Positions 42,882 through 53,560 are shown, counted from the first letter of the stretch. The stretch is DNA of 64,000 nt from Micromonospora sp. DSM 45708 (GCF_039566955.1 NZ_CP154796.1:6014001-6078000); one strand, 5' to 3'. The notes: generated from the letters alone by a model not told the origin. Program-made: numbers and translations.

Positions 42882-44174
42882 TCACCGACGGTTCTCGGTG
42901 GGAGCGGTGGCGCGATAGCGCAGCAACGCGGGGAACGCCGTCACCAGCAGCACCGCCAGCACGGCGGCGGCGATACCGCCACCGACCATGGCGACGCCGG
43001 TGCCGAACCCGGCGGCGGTCACGCCGGCCCGCAGGTCGCCCAGGCGCGGGCCGCCGGCCACCACCACCGTGTTCACGCCCTGGAGCCGGCCGCGCATCCG
43101 GTCCGGCGCGTACACCAGCAGCATCGACTGCCGCAGGGTGGCGCTGACCAGGTCGGCGGCGCCGGCCACGGCGAGCAGCAGCACCGCCAGCCAGAGCCGG
43201 CCGGCCAGCCCGGCCAGCGCGATGGCCACGCCCCAGCCGACCACCGCCACGGTGAGCGCCAGCCCCTGCCGGCGCACCCGGCCGATCCAGCCGGAGGTGA
43301 GGCCGCCGAGCATCGCGCCGATGGCGATGGCGCTGTAGAGCCAGCCGACTGCCGCAGCACCGCCGAAGCGGTCCTCGGCCAGCTCCGGGAAGAGCGCCCG
43401 CGGCATGGCCAGGATCATCGCGATCAGGTCGATGGCGAAGGAGAGCAGCAGCACCGGCGTGGTGGCCAGGTAGCGGAAGCCGTCGACGACGCTGCTCAGT
43501 CCGGCCCGGCGGACGCCGCCGCCCGGCTCCGGCTCCGGCGGCATCGCCGGCAGCCGCAGGGTGGCCCAGAACGACACGGTGAACAGCAGCGCGTCCAACC
43601 CGTACGCGATGGGCAGCGCCGCGTCGACCCGCCAGGCGGCGAAGATCAGCCCGGCGGCCAACGGCCCGGCGACCGCGGCGGCGGTGAACGTGGTGTAGTT
43701 CAGCGTGGTCGCGGCCGGGACCAGCTCGGCCGGCACCAGCCGGGGCAGGATCGCGCTGCGGGCCGGGGAGGTGATCGCGAACGCCACCGACTGCACGCCC
43801 ACCAGCAGCAGGAGCAGCACCGGGCTGCGCGCGCCGACCAGTGACTGCACCAGCAGCCCGAGCGTCGCCGCCCAGAGCAGCGCGCCGCCCGCGAGCAGCA
43901 CCCGCCGCCGGTCCCGGGCGTCGGCGACCGCGCCGCCCCAGAGCCCGAAGACCAGCAGCGGCACGAAACCGGCGACGCCGAGCAGCCCGACCCAGAACGA
44001 GCCGCCGGTCAGGTCGAACATCTCCACCGGCACCGCCACGGCGGTGAACTGGAAGCCGAACATCGCCACCGCGCTGCCGAGCCACACCCGCCGGTAGGCG
44101 GGCACCCGCAGCGGGCGCAGGTCGATCGCCCAGCGGCGGGGTCCGCGCGACCGGGCCTTGGTGACCTCCGTCAC
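42882..44174 (-). CDS. MFS transporter
   Basis: A 430-residue major facilitator with twelve predicted helices. The helix 2-3 loop has the family motif in [21 protein letters not shown], repeated weakly after helix 8 ([18 protein letters not shown]). [22 protein letters not shown] in the C-terminal half is typical of drug:H+ antiporter-3/enterobactin-exporter-like proteins. GTG 44174 overlaps the pdxH stop (GTGA), so the two are co-translated. The substrate is unknown. Confidence 0.93.
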   Translation of the reverse strand: MTEVTKARSRGPRRWAIDLRPLRVPAYRRVWLGSAVAMFGFQFTAVAVPVEMFDLTGGSFWVGLLGVAGFVPLLVFGLWGGAVADARDRRRVLLAGGALLWAATLGLLVQSLVGARSPVLLLLLVGVQSVAFAITSPARSAILPRLVPAELVPAATTLNYTTFTAAAVAGPLAAGLIFAAWRVDAALPIAYGLDALLFTVSFWATLRLPAMPPEPEPGGGVRRAGLSSVVDGFRYLATTPVLLLSFAIDLIAMILAMPRALFPELAEDRFGGAAAVGWLYSAIAIGAMLGGLTSGWIGRVRRQGLALTVAVVGWGVAIALAGLAGRLWLAVLLLAVAGAADLVSATLRQSMLLVYAPDRMRGRLQGVNTVVVAGGPRLGDLRAGVTAAGFGTGVAMVGGGIAAAVLAVLLVTAFPALLRYRATAPTENRR

Positions 44175-44830
44175 GGTGCGAGCCGCTCGACGACCCACAC
44201 CCCGTCGGCGGTACGCCGGAACCGCAGCCGGTCGTGCAGCCGGCCGGCCCGGCCCTGCCAGAACTCCACCGCCTCCGGGCGGACCCGGAACCCGCCCCAG
44301 TGCGGCGGCGCGGGGATCGACCCGACGCCGGCGAACCGCTCCGCCGCCGCCCGGTACGCCGTGTCCAGCGCGGCCCGGTCCGGCACCACCGCCGACTGGG
44401 TGCTGGCCCACGCGCCGAGCTGCGAGCCGCGCGGCCGGCTGGCGAAGTACGCCTCGGTCTCGGCCCGGTCGACGTGCTCCACCCGGCCGGTGACGGTCAC
44501 CTGCCGCTGCATCGGGAACCACGGGAAGACCAGGCTGGCCCACGGGTTGGCGGTCACCTCCGCGCCCTTGCGCGAGCGGTGGTTGGTGTAGAAGACGAAG
44601 CCCTCCGCGTCGTAGCCCTTGAGCAGCACGGTGCGCCCGCTGGGCCGGCCCCGGTCGTCGGCGGTGCCGACCACCATCGCGTTCGGCTCGGGCAGCGGAT
44701 GCGCCACCGCGTCGGCGAACCAGCGGGCGAACTGGGTGTGCCAGTCCAGCGCCAGGTCCGTTTCGGAAAGGCCCAGGTCGGCGGCGTACTCGTTACGCAT
44801 GCCGGCCGGAGCGGGTGTGTCGCCTGTCAC
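44171..44830 (-). CDS. pdxH: Pyridoxamine 5'-phosphate oxidase
   Basis: A 219-residue FMN enzyme that makes pyridoxal 5'-phosphate. Landmarks: [41 protein letters not shown] (FMN and substrate binding), [32 protein letters not shown], and the C-terminal HDRLRF and VERLAP. GTG 44830 with GAAGGA upstream is preferred; ATG 44800 ([10 protein letters not shown]) is an alternative. It is divergent from citrate synthase, across some 240 bp. Coupling to an MFS gene has no obvious metabolic meaning. Confidence 0.93.
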   Translation of the reverse strand: MTGDTPAPAGMRNEYAADLGLSETDLALDWHTQFARWFADAVAHPLPEPNAMVVGTADDRGRPSGRTVLLKGYDAEGFVFYTNHRSRKGAEVTANPWASLVFPWFPMQRQVTVTGRVEHVDRAETEAYFASRPRGSQLGAWASTQSAVVPDRAALDTAYRAAAERFAGVGSIPAPPHWGGFRVRPEAVEFWQGRAGRLHDRLRFRRTADGVWVVERLAP

Positions 44831-45073
44831 TCTCGCCGTCCTTCTCCCGGGCGTACCGGCGTCCCCCGACGCTGGCCAGGCCCCGACGCCTAGTCTTCTC
44901 CTGTCCGCACGCGTGTCCACCGGCGGGGATGTCGCGTGGCGCACAGTCGCTGCGGGTCGCGCAGCCGGTTACCCACCGGGCAAGATGTTTCGAACCACAT
45001 CCCTGAGGGTCGCCTGAGCTACGGGGCTGGATCAGCCCGCCCGGGCGCACCGAGCCGGAAGCCAGGAGACGAC

Positions 45074-46180
45074 ATGTCCGATTTCAAGCCGGGCCTGGAG
45101 GGCGTCGTAGCCTTCGAGACCCAGATCGCCGAACCCGACCGCGCGGGCGGATCGCTGCGCTACCGGGGCGTGGACATCGAGGATCTGATCGGCCAGGTCT
45201 CCTTCGGCAACGTCTGGGCGCTGCTGGTGGACGGCCGGTTCGGCCCCGGCCTGCCGCCGGCCGAGCCGTTCCCGGTGCCGGTGCACTCCGGCGACATCCG
45301 CGTCGACGTGCAGTCCGCGGTCGCCATGCTGGCCCCGTACTGGGGGCTCGACCAGCTCCTCGACATCTCCGACGCCCAGGCCCGCGAGGACCTGGCCCGG
45401 GTGTCGGTCACCGCGCTGTCCTTCGTCGCCCAGTCGGCGCGCGGGCTGGGCCTGCCGGCCGTGCCGCAGAAGGAGATCGACAAGGCGGAGACGATCGTCG
45501 AGCGCTTCATGAAGCGCTGGCGCGGCGAGCCCGACCCGCGGCACGTCAAGGCCGTCGACGCGTACTTCATCTCGGCCGCCGAGCACGGCCTGAACGCCTC
45601 CACCTTCACCGCCCGGATCGTGGCCTCCACCGGCGCCGACGCCGCGGCCTGCATCTCCTCCGGCATCGGCGCCCTCTCCGGCCCGCTGCACGGCGGCGCG
45701 CCGTCGCGGGTGCTCACCATGCTGGAGGCGGTCGAGCGCAGCGGCGACGCCGAGGGGTACGTCAAGGGCGTGCTCGACCGCGGCGAGCGGCTGATGGGCT
45801 TCGGGCACCGGGTCTACCGGGCCGAGGACCCGCGCGCCCGGGTGCTCCGGCGGACCGCCAAGGAGCTGGGCGCGCCGCGCTTCGAGGTCGCCGAGGCGCT
45901 GGAGAAGGCCGCCCTGGCCGAGTTGCAGGCCCGCCGCCCGGACCGCGTCCTCGCCACCAACGTCGAGTTCTGGTCGGCCGTGGTGCTGGACTTCGCCGAG
46001 GTGCCGGCGCACATGTTCACCTCGATGTTCACCTGCGCCCGGATGGGCGGCTGGTCCGCGCACATCCTGGAGCAGAAGAAGCTGAACCGGCTGGTCCGCC
46101 CGTCCGCCACCTACGTCGGCCCGGGCACCCGCAAGCCGCAGCAGGTCGAGGGCTGGGACGCCATCCCGCACGGCGTCTGA
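45074..46180 (+). CDS. citA: Citrate synthase 2
   Basis: A 368-residue citrate synthase. The catalytic residues are recognisable: His in FISAAEHGLNASTF, His in GALSGPLHGGAPSRV, His/Arg in LMGFGHRVYRAEDPRARVL, and the Asp/Glu in NVEFWSAVVLDF. It condenses oxaloacetate and acetyl-CoA. ATG 45074 is preceded by AGGAGA. The leader of about 200 bp contains GATGT-N8-ACATC and other dyads but no recognised riboswitch. A strong hairpin follows the stop. Its position beside serC and sepH is like that of citA in M. tuberculosis (from memory). Confidence 0.95.
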   Translation: MSDFKPGLEGVVAFETQIAEPDRAGGSLRYRGVDIEDLIGQVSFGNVWALLVDGRFGPGLPPAEPFPVPVHSGDIRVDVQSAVAMLAPYWGLDQLLDISDAQAREDLARVSVTALSFVAQSARGLGLPAVPQKEIDKAETIVERFMKRWRGEPDPRHVKAVDAYFISAAEHGLNASTFTARIVASTGADAAACISSGIGALSGPLHGGAPSRVLTMLEAVERSGDAEGYVKGVLDRGERLMGFGHRVYRAEDPRARVLRRTAKELGAPRFEVAEALEKAALAELQARRPDRVLATNVEFWSAVVLDFAEVPAHMFTSMFTCARMGGWSAHILEQKKLNRLVRPSATYVGPGTRKPQQVEGWDAIPHGV

Positions 46181-46185
46181 GACGT

Positions 46186-46233
46186 AAGGAGGGGCCCCGC
46201 TTAACGCTTTCGGCACAGGCGGGGCCCCTTCTT
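46186..46233. terminator. citA terminator made from GGGGCCCC element (copy 2)
   Basis: Arms 46186-46200 and 46219-46233 pair with one mismatch and end in TTCTT. The left arm plus loop contains GGGGCCCCGCTTAACGC (46191-46207), an exact inverted copy of 50098-50114. Confidence 0.85.
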
Positions 46234-46313
46234 GACGCCCGCTCTGTGGCGTACGCCTCAGCACTCGCGGTGGGACCAGCGGCCGGTCCCGGCCGGCCGG
46301 GTGCGAGGATGAA

Positions 46314-46333
46314 GGCCGGCAGCGCTGCCGGCC
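46314..46333. repeat. 20-bp perfect palindrome in serC leader
   Basis: GGCCGGCAGC followed by its exact complement. It could be a leader hairpin or a protein-binding site. Nothing more specific is visible. Confidence 0.5.
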
Positions 46334-46399
46334 GGGTTCGGATCCCGGCCGCCCCGTGCGCCCGGCGCACGAGCCGGTCGTCGGTCCGCGCCCGCATGA

Positions 46400-47563
<1,164 letters not shown>

Positions 47564-47566
<3 letters not shown>

Positions 47567-47621
47567 TCACGCCGTGACGCTGGGTGGTCGTCGGGGCTCC
47601 GGCGGCCACCCACCGTGATCA
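47564..47621. terminator. serC terminator
   Basis: TGATCACG (47564-47571, containing the stop codon) pairs with CGTGATCA (47614-47621), with an inner GGGTGG/CCACCC stem. Confidence 0.7.
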
Positions 47622-47754
47622 TCGCCGCAGCTCAGTCGCGACATGCCGGGGTGTCGCAATCCCCATCGCCGGGTAGATGAGCGTACGGTGGTGAGGACGC
47701 CCGGGTGGCCGGCCCGTGGCGTGACGGCCAGCGAAGCGGGACGGAGGCAAGCCC

Positions 47755-48846
47755 ATGCGCCCAGTACGCTTCGTCGCCCTCTCCGAGGACGGCCAGGCCC
47801 TGGTGCTCACCGACGAGGTGGGCCGCCTGCTCGCGCTGCCCATCGACGAACGCGTCGCCTCGGTGCTGCACGCCGAGCCGGGCGCGACCCCGCTCGCGGT
47901 GGTGCCGGCCTCCACCGATCCCACGCCGTCGCTGTCCCCGCGCGACATCCAGGCCCGGATCCGTTCCGGCGAGTCCGCTGAGGACGTCGCCCGCATCGCC
48001 GGCGTGCCGGTCGACCGCGTGCTGCGCTACGCCGGCCCGGTGCTCCAGGAGCGGGCCATGCTCGCCCAGCACGCCCGCCGCACCCGGCTCAAGGGCGCCG
48101 AGAAGCCGACCCCGCTGGCCGAGGTGGTCAACGGCCGGCTGGCCCAGCACGGCATCGACACCGAGAAGATCTCCTGGGACGCCTACCGCCGCGACGACGG
48201 CACCTGGCGGATCATCGCCACCTGGCCGTCCGGCAAGGCCACCGCCCAGGCGGTGTGGGATCTCGACAAGTCCCGGCAGAACGTCGTCGCGCACGACGAC
48301 ATGGCGCAGTACCTGTGCGCCGAGCGGCCCACGCCGATCCTCGGCCAGGAGCCGGCGCCCGAGCGGGGCGGCCACGCGCTGCCCGGCCCGTCGCGCGGCG
48401 AGCCGAACCGGGGCGGCGGGCACGGCCTGCCGTCCGGGGTCGAGCAGGCCCGTCCGGGGCGCGACCCGATCCGCGCCGGCCGGGACGCGCTGCTCGCCTC
48501 GCTCGACCGGCCGCTCGGCGGCACGTCCGGCCGGGGGCTCGACACCCGTTCCCCGGCCGCGCTGGCCGGTTCGGATGCGCCCCGCCAGCGGGCCGTCGCC
48601 GGGGGTGCCGCCGCGCTGCTCGGTGGCGGGCAGGGTTCGGCGTTCGACGACGACTCGGACGCGCCGAAGGAGATCCCGGCCGTGCCGTCGCTGGCCGTGC
48701 TGCGGCCTCGGCGCACCGGCAACCCGCCGGCGTCCGGCGGTTCCGGCACCGAGTCCGGCGAGGCCGGCGGAAAGCCGCGCAAGCGGCTGCCGAGCTGGGA
48801 CGACGTCCTCTTCGGCAGCGGCCCGGCGGCCCGCGAGTCCTCCTGA
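47755..48846 (+). CDS. sepH: Septation protein SepH
   Basis: A 363-residue cell-division protein. Residues 1-180 hold the conserved SepH region (DUF3071) with RPVRFVALSEDGQALVLTDEVGRLLALPI and a helix-turn-helix-like SPRDIQARIRSGESAEDVARIAGVPVDRVLRYAGPVLQERAM. The rest is Pro/Gly/Arg-rich and disordered, ending with a conserved RLPSWDDVLFGSG. SepH binds FtsZ and stimulates its assembly in Streptomyces and mycobacteria. ATG 47755 follows GGAGG. A TACGGT box about 70 bp upstream may be the -10. It lies next to serC as in M. tuberculosis (from memory). Confidence 0.95.
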   Translation: MRPVRFVALSEDGQALVLTDEVGRLLALPIDERVASVLHAEPGATPLAVVPASTDPTPSLSPRDIQARIRSGESAEDVARIAGVPVDRVLRYAGPVLQERAMLAQHARRTRLKGAEKPTPLAEVVNGRLAQHGIDTEKISWDAYRRDDGTWRIIATWPSGKATAQAVWDLDKSRQNVVAHDDMAQYLCAERPTPILGQEPAPERGGHALPGPSRGEPNRGGGHGLPSGVEQARPGRDPIRAGRDALLASLDRPLGGTSGRGLDTRSPAALAGSDAPRQRAVAGGAAALLGGGQGSAFDDDSDAPKEIPAVPSLAVLRPRRTGNPPASGGSGTESGEAGGKPRKRLPSWDDVLFGSGPAARESS

Positions 48847-48902
48847 TCGACCGTTCCACCCTGGACGCACGCGTGACGTGCGGGCACTCGACGTGCCCGG
48901 AG

Positions 48903-49481
48903 TTACAGGGGCCAGCCGGCGAGGCGGGTGTGGTGGGTGCGGGGGCCCGGGTGGCTGCGGACCAGGACCAACTCGTCGGCGGGCCACTCCGGGCCGGCGT
49001 ACCCGTGCAGCGTCTCCCGGTCGGCGTGCACGTCGACCGGGTCGAGGCGGTCGCCGGGGCGGGCGATGGTCAGGTGGGGCCGGAACGGCTTGTCGTCGTG
49101 CGGCAGCCCGGCCCGGCGCAACGCGTCGCGGACCAGGCGGGCGAGCGCGTCCAGCGGCTCGGTGTCGCCGCGCACGTCCACCCAGAGCACAGTGGACCGG
49201 CCCTGCCCGAAGCTGCCCCCGCCACCCAGGCGCAGCCGAGGCGAGCTGCCCCGGCCGTCCTGGAAGGACGCCGCCGCCAGACCGAGCGCGCTCTGCACCG
49301 CGACCAGCCGGTCGTCCGGCACCTCACCGAGGAAGGCCAGCGTGAGGTGGAGGTGGGCCGGGTCGGCGAGCCGGACGTTCACGCCGGCGGCGGACGCGAC
49401 GCCGACGCGCAGCCCGACGACCCGCGCGGTGAGGTCGGTGACCGCCGCCGCGGACGGGTAGACCGCCGTGAAGAGCCGCAC
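48903..49481 (-). CDS. thpR: RNA 2',3'-cyclic phosphodiesterase
   Basis: A 192-residue 2H phosphoesterase with both HxTx motifs: HLHLTLAFLGEVPDDR (about 43-58) and FRPHLTIARPGD (about 133-144). It begins MRLFTAVYPS as the family does. It should open 2',3'-cyclic phosphates or ligate tRNA halves in vitro; the cellular role is unclear. GTG 49481 lies four bases after the stop of the upstream gene, so the two form an operon. It converges on sepH. Confidence 0.93.
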   Translation of the reverse strand: MRLFTAVYPSAAAVTDLTARVVGLRVGVASAAGVNVRLADPAHLHLTLAFLGEVPDDRLVAVQSALGLAAASFQDGRGSSPRLRLGGGGSFGQGRSTVLWVDVRGDTEPLDALARLVRDALRRAGLPHDDKPFRPHLTIARPGDRLDPVDVHADRETLHGYAGPEWPADELVLVRSHPGPRTHHTRLAGWPL

Positions 49482-49485
49482 CCGG

Positions 49486-49995
49486 TCAGCGGTGCCGCTG
49501 GTGGTGCGCCGCCCGCGCCGCCGGCAGCGTCAGCCCGGCGGCGTGCAGCAGGCCCTCCACCCGGACCCGCTCGATCTCCCGGTCGACGCCGGCCAGCTCG
49601 GCCAGGTGCTCGGCGATGCCGAGGGCGTGGCAGGCGGCGCGCAGCCGCTCGTCGTACGCCTCGATGACCGCGCCGTGCCACACCACCGAGCGGTCGGCGG
49701 CGGCGAGCCGGTGGCCGCCGAGTCGGCGCAGGTCGGTGGCGAGCTGCTCCAGCGGGCGGCGGCCCTCCCGCTCGAACTCGGTCAGGTCGATGTCGCGGGT
49801 CAGCACCTCGGCCTCGATGGCGCGGTCGAGCCGGGCGATGGTGCGACGCTCACGGCGCCGCTCGCGCCACTCGGCCCACCCGCAGGCGAACCGGTCGATG
49901 ATCTCGTCGGCGCAGAAGACCAGCGCGAACACGGCGGGAAGGCAGCAGACGGCGAGGATCGCCAGCGCCAGCAGCAGCCCCTGCCCCCATCCCAC
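49486..49995 (-). CDS. Hypothetical membrane-anchored protein
   Basis: A 169-residue protein with an N-terminal transmembrane helix (LLLALAILAVCCLPAVFALVFCADEI, about 7-32) and a cytoplasmic, charged helical domain (ERRRERRTIARLDRAIEAEVLTRDIDLTEFEREGRRPLEQLATDLRRLG). No family is recognised. GTG 49995 follows TAGCGT by six bases and lacks a ribosome site, so the two-gene transcript with thpR is probably leaderless. Confidence 0.82.
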   Translation of the reverse strand: MGWGQGLLLALAILAVCCLPAVFALVFCADEIIDRFACGWAEWRERRRERRTIARLDRAIEAEVLTRDIDLTEFEREGRRPLEQLATDLRRLGGHRLAAADRSVVWHGAVIEAYDERLRAACHALGIAEHLAELAGVDREIERVRVEGLLHAAGLTLPAARAAHHQRHR

Positions 49996-50001
49996 ACATC
50001 G

Positions 50002-50007
50002 ACGCTA
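50002..50007 (-). promoter_or_regulatory. -10 box of leaderless hypothetical-thpR operon
   Basis: TAGCGT on the minus strand ends six bases before GTG 49995. Confidence 0.6.
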
Positions 50008-50065
50008 AGCCCTGCCGACCGCGCCCGCCACCCGTTTGCCGAATCCGGTCGGTACGCGTTCGTGC

Positions 50066-50115
50066 GGTGTTAAGCGGGGCCCCCTCCCACGCAGGATGCG
50101 TTAAGCGGGGCCCCG
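50066..50115. repeat. Interspersed GTTAAGCGGGGCCCC element, double copy (copy 3)
   Basis: Two direct copies of GTTAAGCGGGGCCCC, about 31 bp apart, lie just beyond the stop of the MFS gene. The second, GCGTTAAGCGGGGCCCC (50098-50114), is identical in inverse to 46191-46207. The element may act as the MFS terminator because GCGGGGCCCCGC is self-complementary. Confidence 0.75.
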
Positions 50116-50119
50116 CCTT

Positions 50120-51406
50120 TCACTCGGCCCCGGGGGACACCACGTAGAAGCGGGGCATCGGCAGCATCCGCAGCCGCAGCCGGGCGCCGGAGCGGCGCAA
50201 CTGCCAGGTCAGCGCCAGCAGCGCGGCGGCCAGCGAGATCAGGCCACCGATCCAGATGCTCGCGCCGGCGCCGAACGTCTCGGCCGTCCACCCGATGATC
50301 GGCGCGCCGACCGGGTTGGTGCCCAGGAACACCAGCACCCACAGCGCCATCACCCGGCCCCGGAAGGAGGCGTCGACGCCGAGTTGCACCCGCTGGTTGG
50401 CGGCCTGGGCGAAGAAGATCATGAAGAACCCGGTGGGCGGCAGCAGCGCCACCACCATCCAGTACGCGGGGGCGAGCCCGACCAGCGTGCCGAAGGTGGC
50501 GCAGCCGATGGCGGCGCCCAGCACCAGCCAGACCGAGGGGCGGCTGCGCCGGCCGGTGCCGGCGAGCGCGCCGACCAGCGCGCCGACCGCCAGCACGGTG
50601 CTGAACAGGCCGAACGACGCGGCGCCGGTGTTGAAGACGGTCTTGGCGAGCGCGGCGAGGGTGAGCTGGAAGTTGAACAGGCTCATCCCGATCACCGACA
50701 TGACGACCATCGGCAGCAGCAGGTCGGGGCGGCGCGCCACGTACCGCAGGCCGTCCACCACCCGGGCCTGGTCCCGTTCGCCGGCCGGCGGCAGGTCCTT
50801 GCGGTGCAGTTCGGCGGGGCGCATCTTGACCACGTTGACCAGCGGCGCGATGGAGCTGAGCGCGGTGACCAGGAAGACCGGGCCGACGTCGAACGCGGCG
50901 ATGGCCAGGCCGGCGACGGCGGGGCCGACGATCCGGGCGGAGTTGAACACGGCCGCGTTGAGCGAGAGCGCGTTCGGCAGCAGCGTCATGCCGACCAGCT
51001 CGGAGACGAACGCCTGCCGCACCGGGGTCTCCACCGCGTTGGCGACGCCGAGCAGCGCGGCGAACGCGAACACGTGCCAGAGCCGCACGACACCGGTGAC
51101 GACCAGCATGCTCATCCCCAGCGCCAGCACGGTCCAGAACGCGTTGGCGACGAAGAGCAGCATCCGCTTGTCGTACCGGTCGGCGAGGCGGCCGGAGAGC
51201 AGCGTGAGCAGGAGTACGGGGGTGAACTGCAACGCGGTGACCACGCCGAGCGCGGTGGCGGAGTTGTCGCTCAGCTCGAGGACGAGCCAGTCCTGCGCGA
51301 TGAACATCATCCAGACGCCGATCAGTTTGATCAGCTGCCCGGTGGCGAAGAGTCGGTAGTTGCGGACTCGTAGGGACTGGAACATCGTGCTCAGCTTGGC
51401 CTGCAC
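50120..51406 (-). CDS. MFS transporter (drug efflux type)
   Basis: A 428-residue major facilitator with twelve predicted helices. FQSLRVRNYRLFATGQLIKLIGVWMMFIAQDWLVLELS begins helix 1, LLSGRLADRYDKRMLLF is the motif A loop, and LGVANAVETPVRQAFVSELVG marks the DHA3-like group. GTG 51406 is given; ATG 51385 is a serious alternative because TAGAGT overlaps the GTG and would place the transcript start inside the first codons. It lies 69 bp downstream of the MarR gene on the same strand, so the regulator probably controls this pump. Confidence 0.92.
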   Translation of the reverse strand: MQAKLSTMFQSLRVRNYRLFATGQLIKLIGVWMMFIAQDWLVLELSDNSATALGVVTALQFTPVLLLTLLSGRLADRYDKRMLLFVANAFWTVLALGMSMLVVTGVVRLWHVFAFAALLGVANAVETPVRQAFVSELVGMTLLPNALSLNAAVFNSARIVGPAVAGLAIAAFDVGPVFLVTALSSIAPLVNVVKMRPAELHRKDLPPAGERDQARVVDGLRYVARRPDLLLPMVVMSVIGMSLFNFQLTLAALAKTVFNTGAASFGLFSTVLAVGALVGALAGTGRRSRPSVWLVLGAAIGCATFGTLVGLAPAYWMVVALLPPTGFFMIFFAQAANQRVQLGVDASFRGRVMALWVLVFLGTNPVGAPIIGWTAETFGAGASIWIGGLISLAAALLALTWQLRRSGARLRLRMLPMPRFYVVSPGAE

Positions 51407-51475
51407 TCTAGGTGCGCCTCCTCGCGTCAGGTACGCCTCATCGACAACGGACGAAGCGAACCGCGCGACGCGGGG

Positions 51476-51925
51476 TCAGCCGCGGGCGATCCCCTGGAGG
51501 ATGTCGGCGGCCCGCCGCAGCGTGTCGCGTTCCTCCTCGGTGAGTGCGGCCAGTCGGCTGGCCAGCCACTCGTTGCGGGCGCGCTCGAACTGGTCGAGCA
51601 CGGCCCGTCCCCCCTCGGTCGCCGCCAGGATGACCTGCCGTCCGTCGGTCGGATGGGGGGTGCGCTGCACGAGGCCACGCTCCTCCAACTTCGCGACGAT
51701 CTTCGTCATCGTGGGCGGCTGCACCCGCTCGACGTCGGCCAGTTCCCGTGGCGTGAGGGCGCCCGCCAATTTGAGGCTGGTGAGCGCCGACAGCTGGGTG
51801 ACCGTGAGGTCGCCGACCGGCCGGGCCTGTCGGACCCGCCGGTTGAGTCGGGTGATCGCATCTCGCAGCTGGGGGGCCAGCTGCGCCGGTGGCACGCGTT
51901 TCGCCGTCACCGTCCGCTCCGTCAC
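51476..51925 (-). CDS. MarR-family regulator
   Basis: A 149-residue winged-helix regulator: LTVTQLSALTSLKLAGALTPRELADVERVQPPTMTKIVAKLEERGLVQRTPHPTDGRQVILAATEGG (about 40-107) is the complete MarR DNA-binding domain with its wing, flanked by dimerisation helices. GTG 51925 is used, with a TAAGCT box seven bases before it and a dyad operator overlapping. It probably represses itself and the following MFS exporter in response to a small ligand. Confidence 0.94.
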   Translation of the reverse strand: MTERTVTAKRVPPAQLAPQLRDAITRLNRRVRQARPVGDLTVTQLSALTSLKLAGALTPRELADVERVQPPTMTKIVAKLEERGLVQRTPHPTDGRQVILAATEGGRAVLDQFERARNEWLASRLAALTEEERDTLRRAADILQGIARG

Positions 51926-51927
51926 AC

Positions 51928-51942
51928 TAGTTAGCTTAACTA
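51928..51942. promoter_or_regulatory. MarR operator-like palindrome
   Basis: TAGTTA-GCT-TAACTA is a perfect 15-bp dyad three bases upstream of the MarR start codon, in an unusually AT-rich patch. It covers the putative -10, as expected for autorepression. Confidence 0.7.
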
Positions 51943-51986
51943 ATGAGCCTGGCTAACGACGTGCGTTATGACCAGGCTCACCAGCG

Positions 51987-53468
51987 TCAGAGCAGCACGG
52001 ACTCGATCGGCCCGCGCAGGAAGTAGAGGATGAAGAGCGCGGCCACGCCGTACAGCAGGGGGTGGACCTCCCGGGCCTTGCCCTTCGCCAGCTTCACCAA
52101 CACGTAGCTGATCACGCCGGCCCCGATGCCGTTCGAGATCGAGTAGGTGAACGGCATCAGCACGATGGTGAGGAACGCCGGGATCGCGATCTCGTAGTCG
52201 GTCCAGTCGATGGTCCGGACCGCCGTCATCATCAGGAAGCCGACCACCACCAGCGCGGTCGACGCGGCCTCGAACGGCACGATCGCCGACAGCGGCGCCA
52301 GGAACATGGCCAACAGGAACAGGCCGCCGGTGACCAGGTTGGCCACGCCGGTCCGGGCACCCTCCCCGACCCCGGCCGCGCTCTCGATGTACGACGTGTT
52401 GCTCGACACCGAGGCCGCGCCACCTGCCGCGGCGGCGATCGAGTCGACCAGCAGGATCTCCTTGGCGCGCGGCGGGGTGCCCTGCTCGTCGAGCATGTCC
52501 CCCTCCTGGCCGATCGCGACCATCGTGCCCATGGTGTCGAAGAAGTCCGTGATCAGCAGCGTGAAGACGAACATCAGCGGGATCAGCCAGCCGACCCGGG
52601 TCCACGAGTCCAGCACGTTGAAGTTGCCCAGCAGCGACAGGTCCGGCAGGTCCACCACCCGCTTCGGCAGCTCGGGCACGTTCAGCGCCCAGCCCTTCGG
52701 GTTCGGCTTGCCGTTGACGAACGACGGACCGATGTTGCCGATCGCCTCGACCACGACGGCCAGCACGGTGGAGGCCAGGATGCCGATCAGGATCGCGCCG
52801 CGGACCCGCCGCACCACCAGCACCACGGTCACCAGCAGACCCACCACGAACACCAGCATCGGCCAACTGACGATCTTGCCGTTGATGCCCAGCCCGACCG
52901 GCACCGTGCTGTTCGCCGCGTCCGGCACCCGCCGGACGAACCCGGCGTCGACCAGACCGATGATGGTCAGGAACAGGCCGATGCCGACACCGATGGCGGT
53001 CTTGAGCTGCGTCGGCACCGAGCGGAACACCGCGGTACGCAGCCCGGTGAGCACCAGGATGCCGATCAGCACGCCCTCGATGACGACCAGGCCCATCGCG
53101 TCCGCCCAGGTCATCTGCGGCGCGATCTCGAAGGCCACCAGCGCGTTCACGCCCAGCCCGGCGGCCAGCGCGATGGGGAACCGGGCCACCACCCCCATCA
53201 GGATGGTCATCAGGCCGGCGACCAGGGCGGTCGCCGCGGCCAGCGCCGGGATGGCGAGCGTGCGCCCGTCGGCGTCCTCCGCGCCGCCGAGGATCAGCGG
53301 GTTCAACACCACGATGTACGCCATCGTGAAGAACGTGGCGAAGCCACCGCGGATCTCCCGACCGGTGGTGGACCGGCGGGCGGAGATCTCGAAGAAACGG
53401 TCGAACGCGTTGCGCGGGTGCGCGGGATCGGGCGGTGTGCCGTGGTCCGCCGGCGGGGCAATGGACAT
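51987..53468 (-). CDS. NCS2-family purine permease
   Basis: A 493-residue permease of the AzgA-like NCS2 group (guanine/hypoxanthine). FFEISARRSTTGREIRGGFATFFTMAYIVVLNPLIL opens the protein, with FPIALAAGLGVNALVAF, LFVFTLLITDFFDTMGTMVAIGQEGD and SSNTSYIESAAGVGEGARTGVANLVTG as family signatures. About 12-14 helices are predicted. ATG 53468 follows GAGGA. It should import nucleobases with protons. Single-gene unit divergent from the DUF2530 gene. Confidence 0.94.
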   Translation of the reverse strand: MSIAPPADHGTPPDPAHPRNAFDRFFEISARRSTTGREIRGGFATFFTMAYIVVLNPLILGGAEDADGRTLAIPALAAATALVAGLMTILMGVVARFPIALAAGLGVNALVAFEIAPQMTWADAMGLVVIEGVLIGILVLTGLRTAVFRSVPTQLKTAIGVGIGLFLTIIGLVDAGFVRRVPDAANSTVPVGLGINGKIVSWPMLVFVVGLLVTVVLVVRRVRGAILIGILASTVLAVVVEAIGNIGPSFVNGKPNPKGWALNVPELPKRVVDLPDLSLLGNFNVLDSWTRVGWLIPLMFVFTLLITDFFDTMGTMVAIGQEGDMLDEQGTPPRAKEILLVDSIAAAAGGAASVSSNTSYIESAAGVGEGARTGVANLVTGGLFLLAMFLAPLSAIVPFEAASTALVVVGFLMMTAVRTIDWTDYEIAIPAFLTIVLMPFTYSISNGIGAGVISYVLVKLAKGKAREVHPLLYGVAALFILYFLRGPIESVLL

Positions 53469-53548
53469 CGGGTCCTCATCTTGTCGATCAACCGGTTTGT
53501 CGCGCGCATCGTGCCAGATCACCCGGCGGACAGGGAAGGACGATCACG

Positions 53549-53554
53549 TACGCT
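53549..53554 (+). promoter_or_regulatory. -10 box of leaderless DUF2530 gene
   Basis: TACGCT ends six bases before GTG 53561. Confidence 0.55.
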
Positions 53555-53560
53555 GGTCCG

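Noticed and set aside
44831..45073. Riboswitch in the citA leader or pdxH upstream region
   Set aside because: Several dyads, including GATGT-N8-ACATC, but no fold matching a known class.
46332..46348. CCGGG-TTCGGAT-CCCGG resembling a tRNA T-arm
   Set aside because: No matching acceptor, D or anticodon arms at the right distances; only a GC hairpin in the serC leader.
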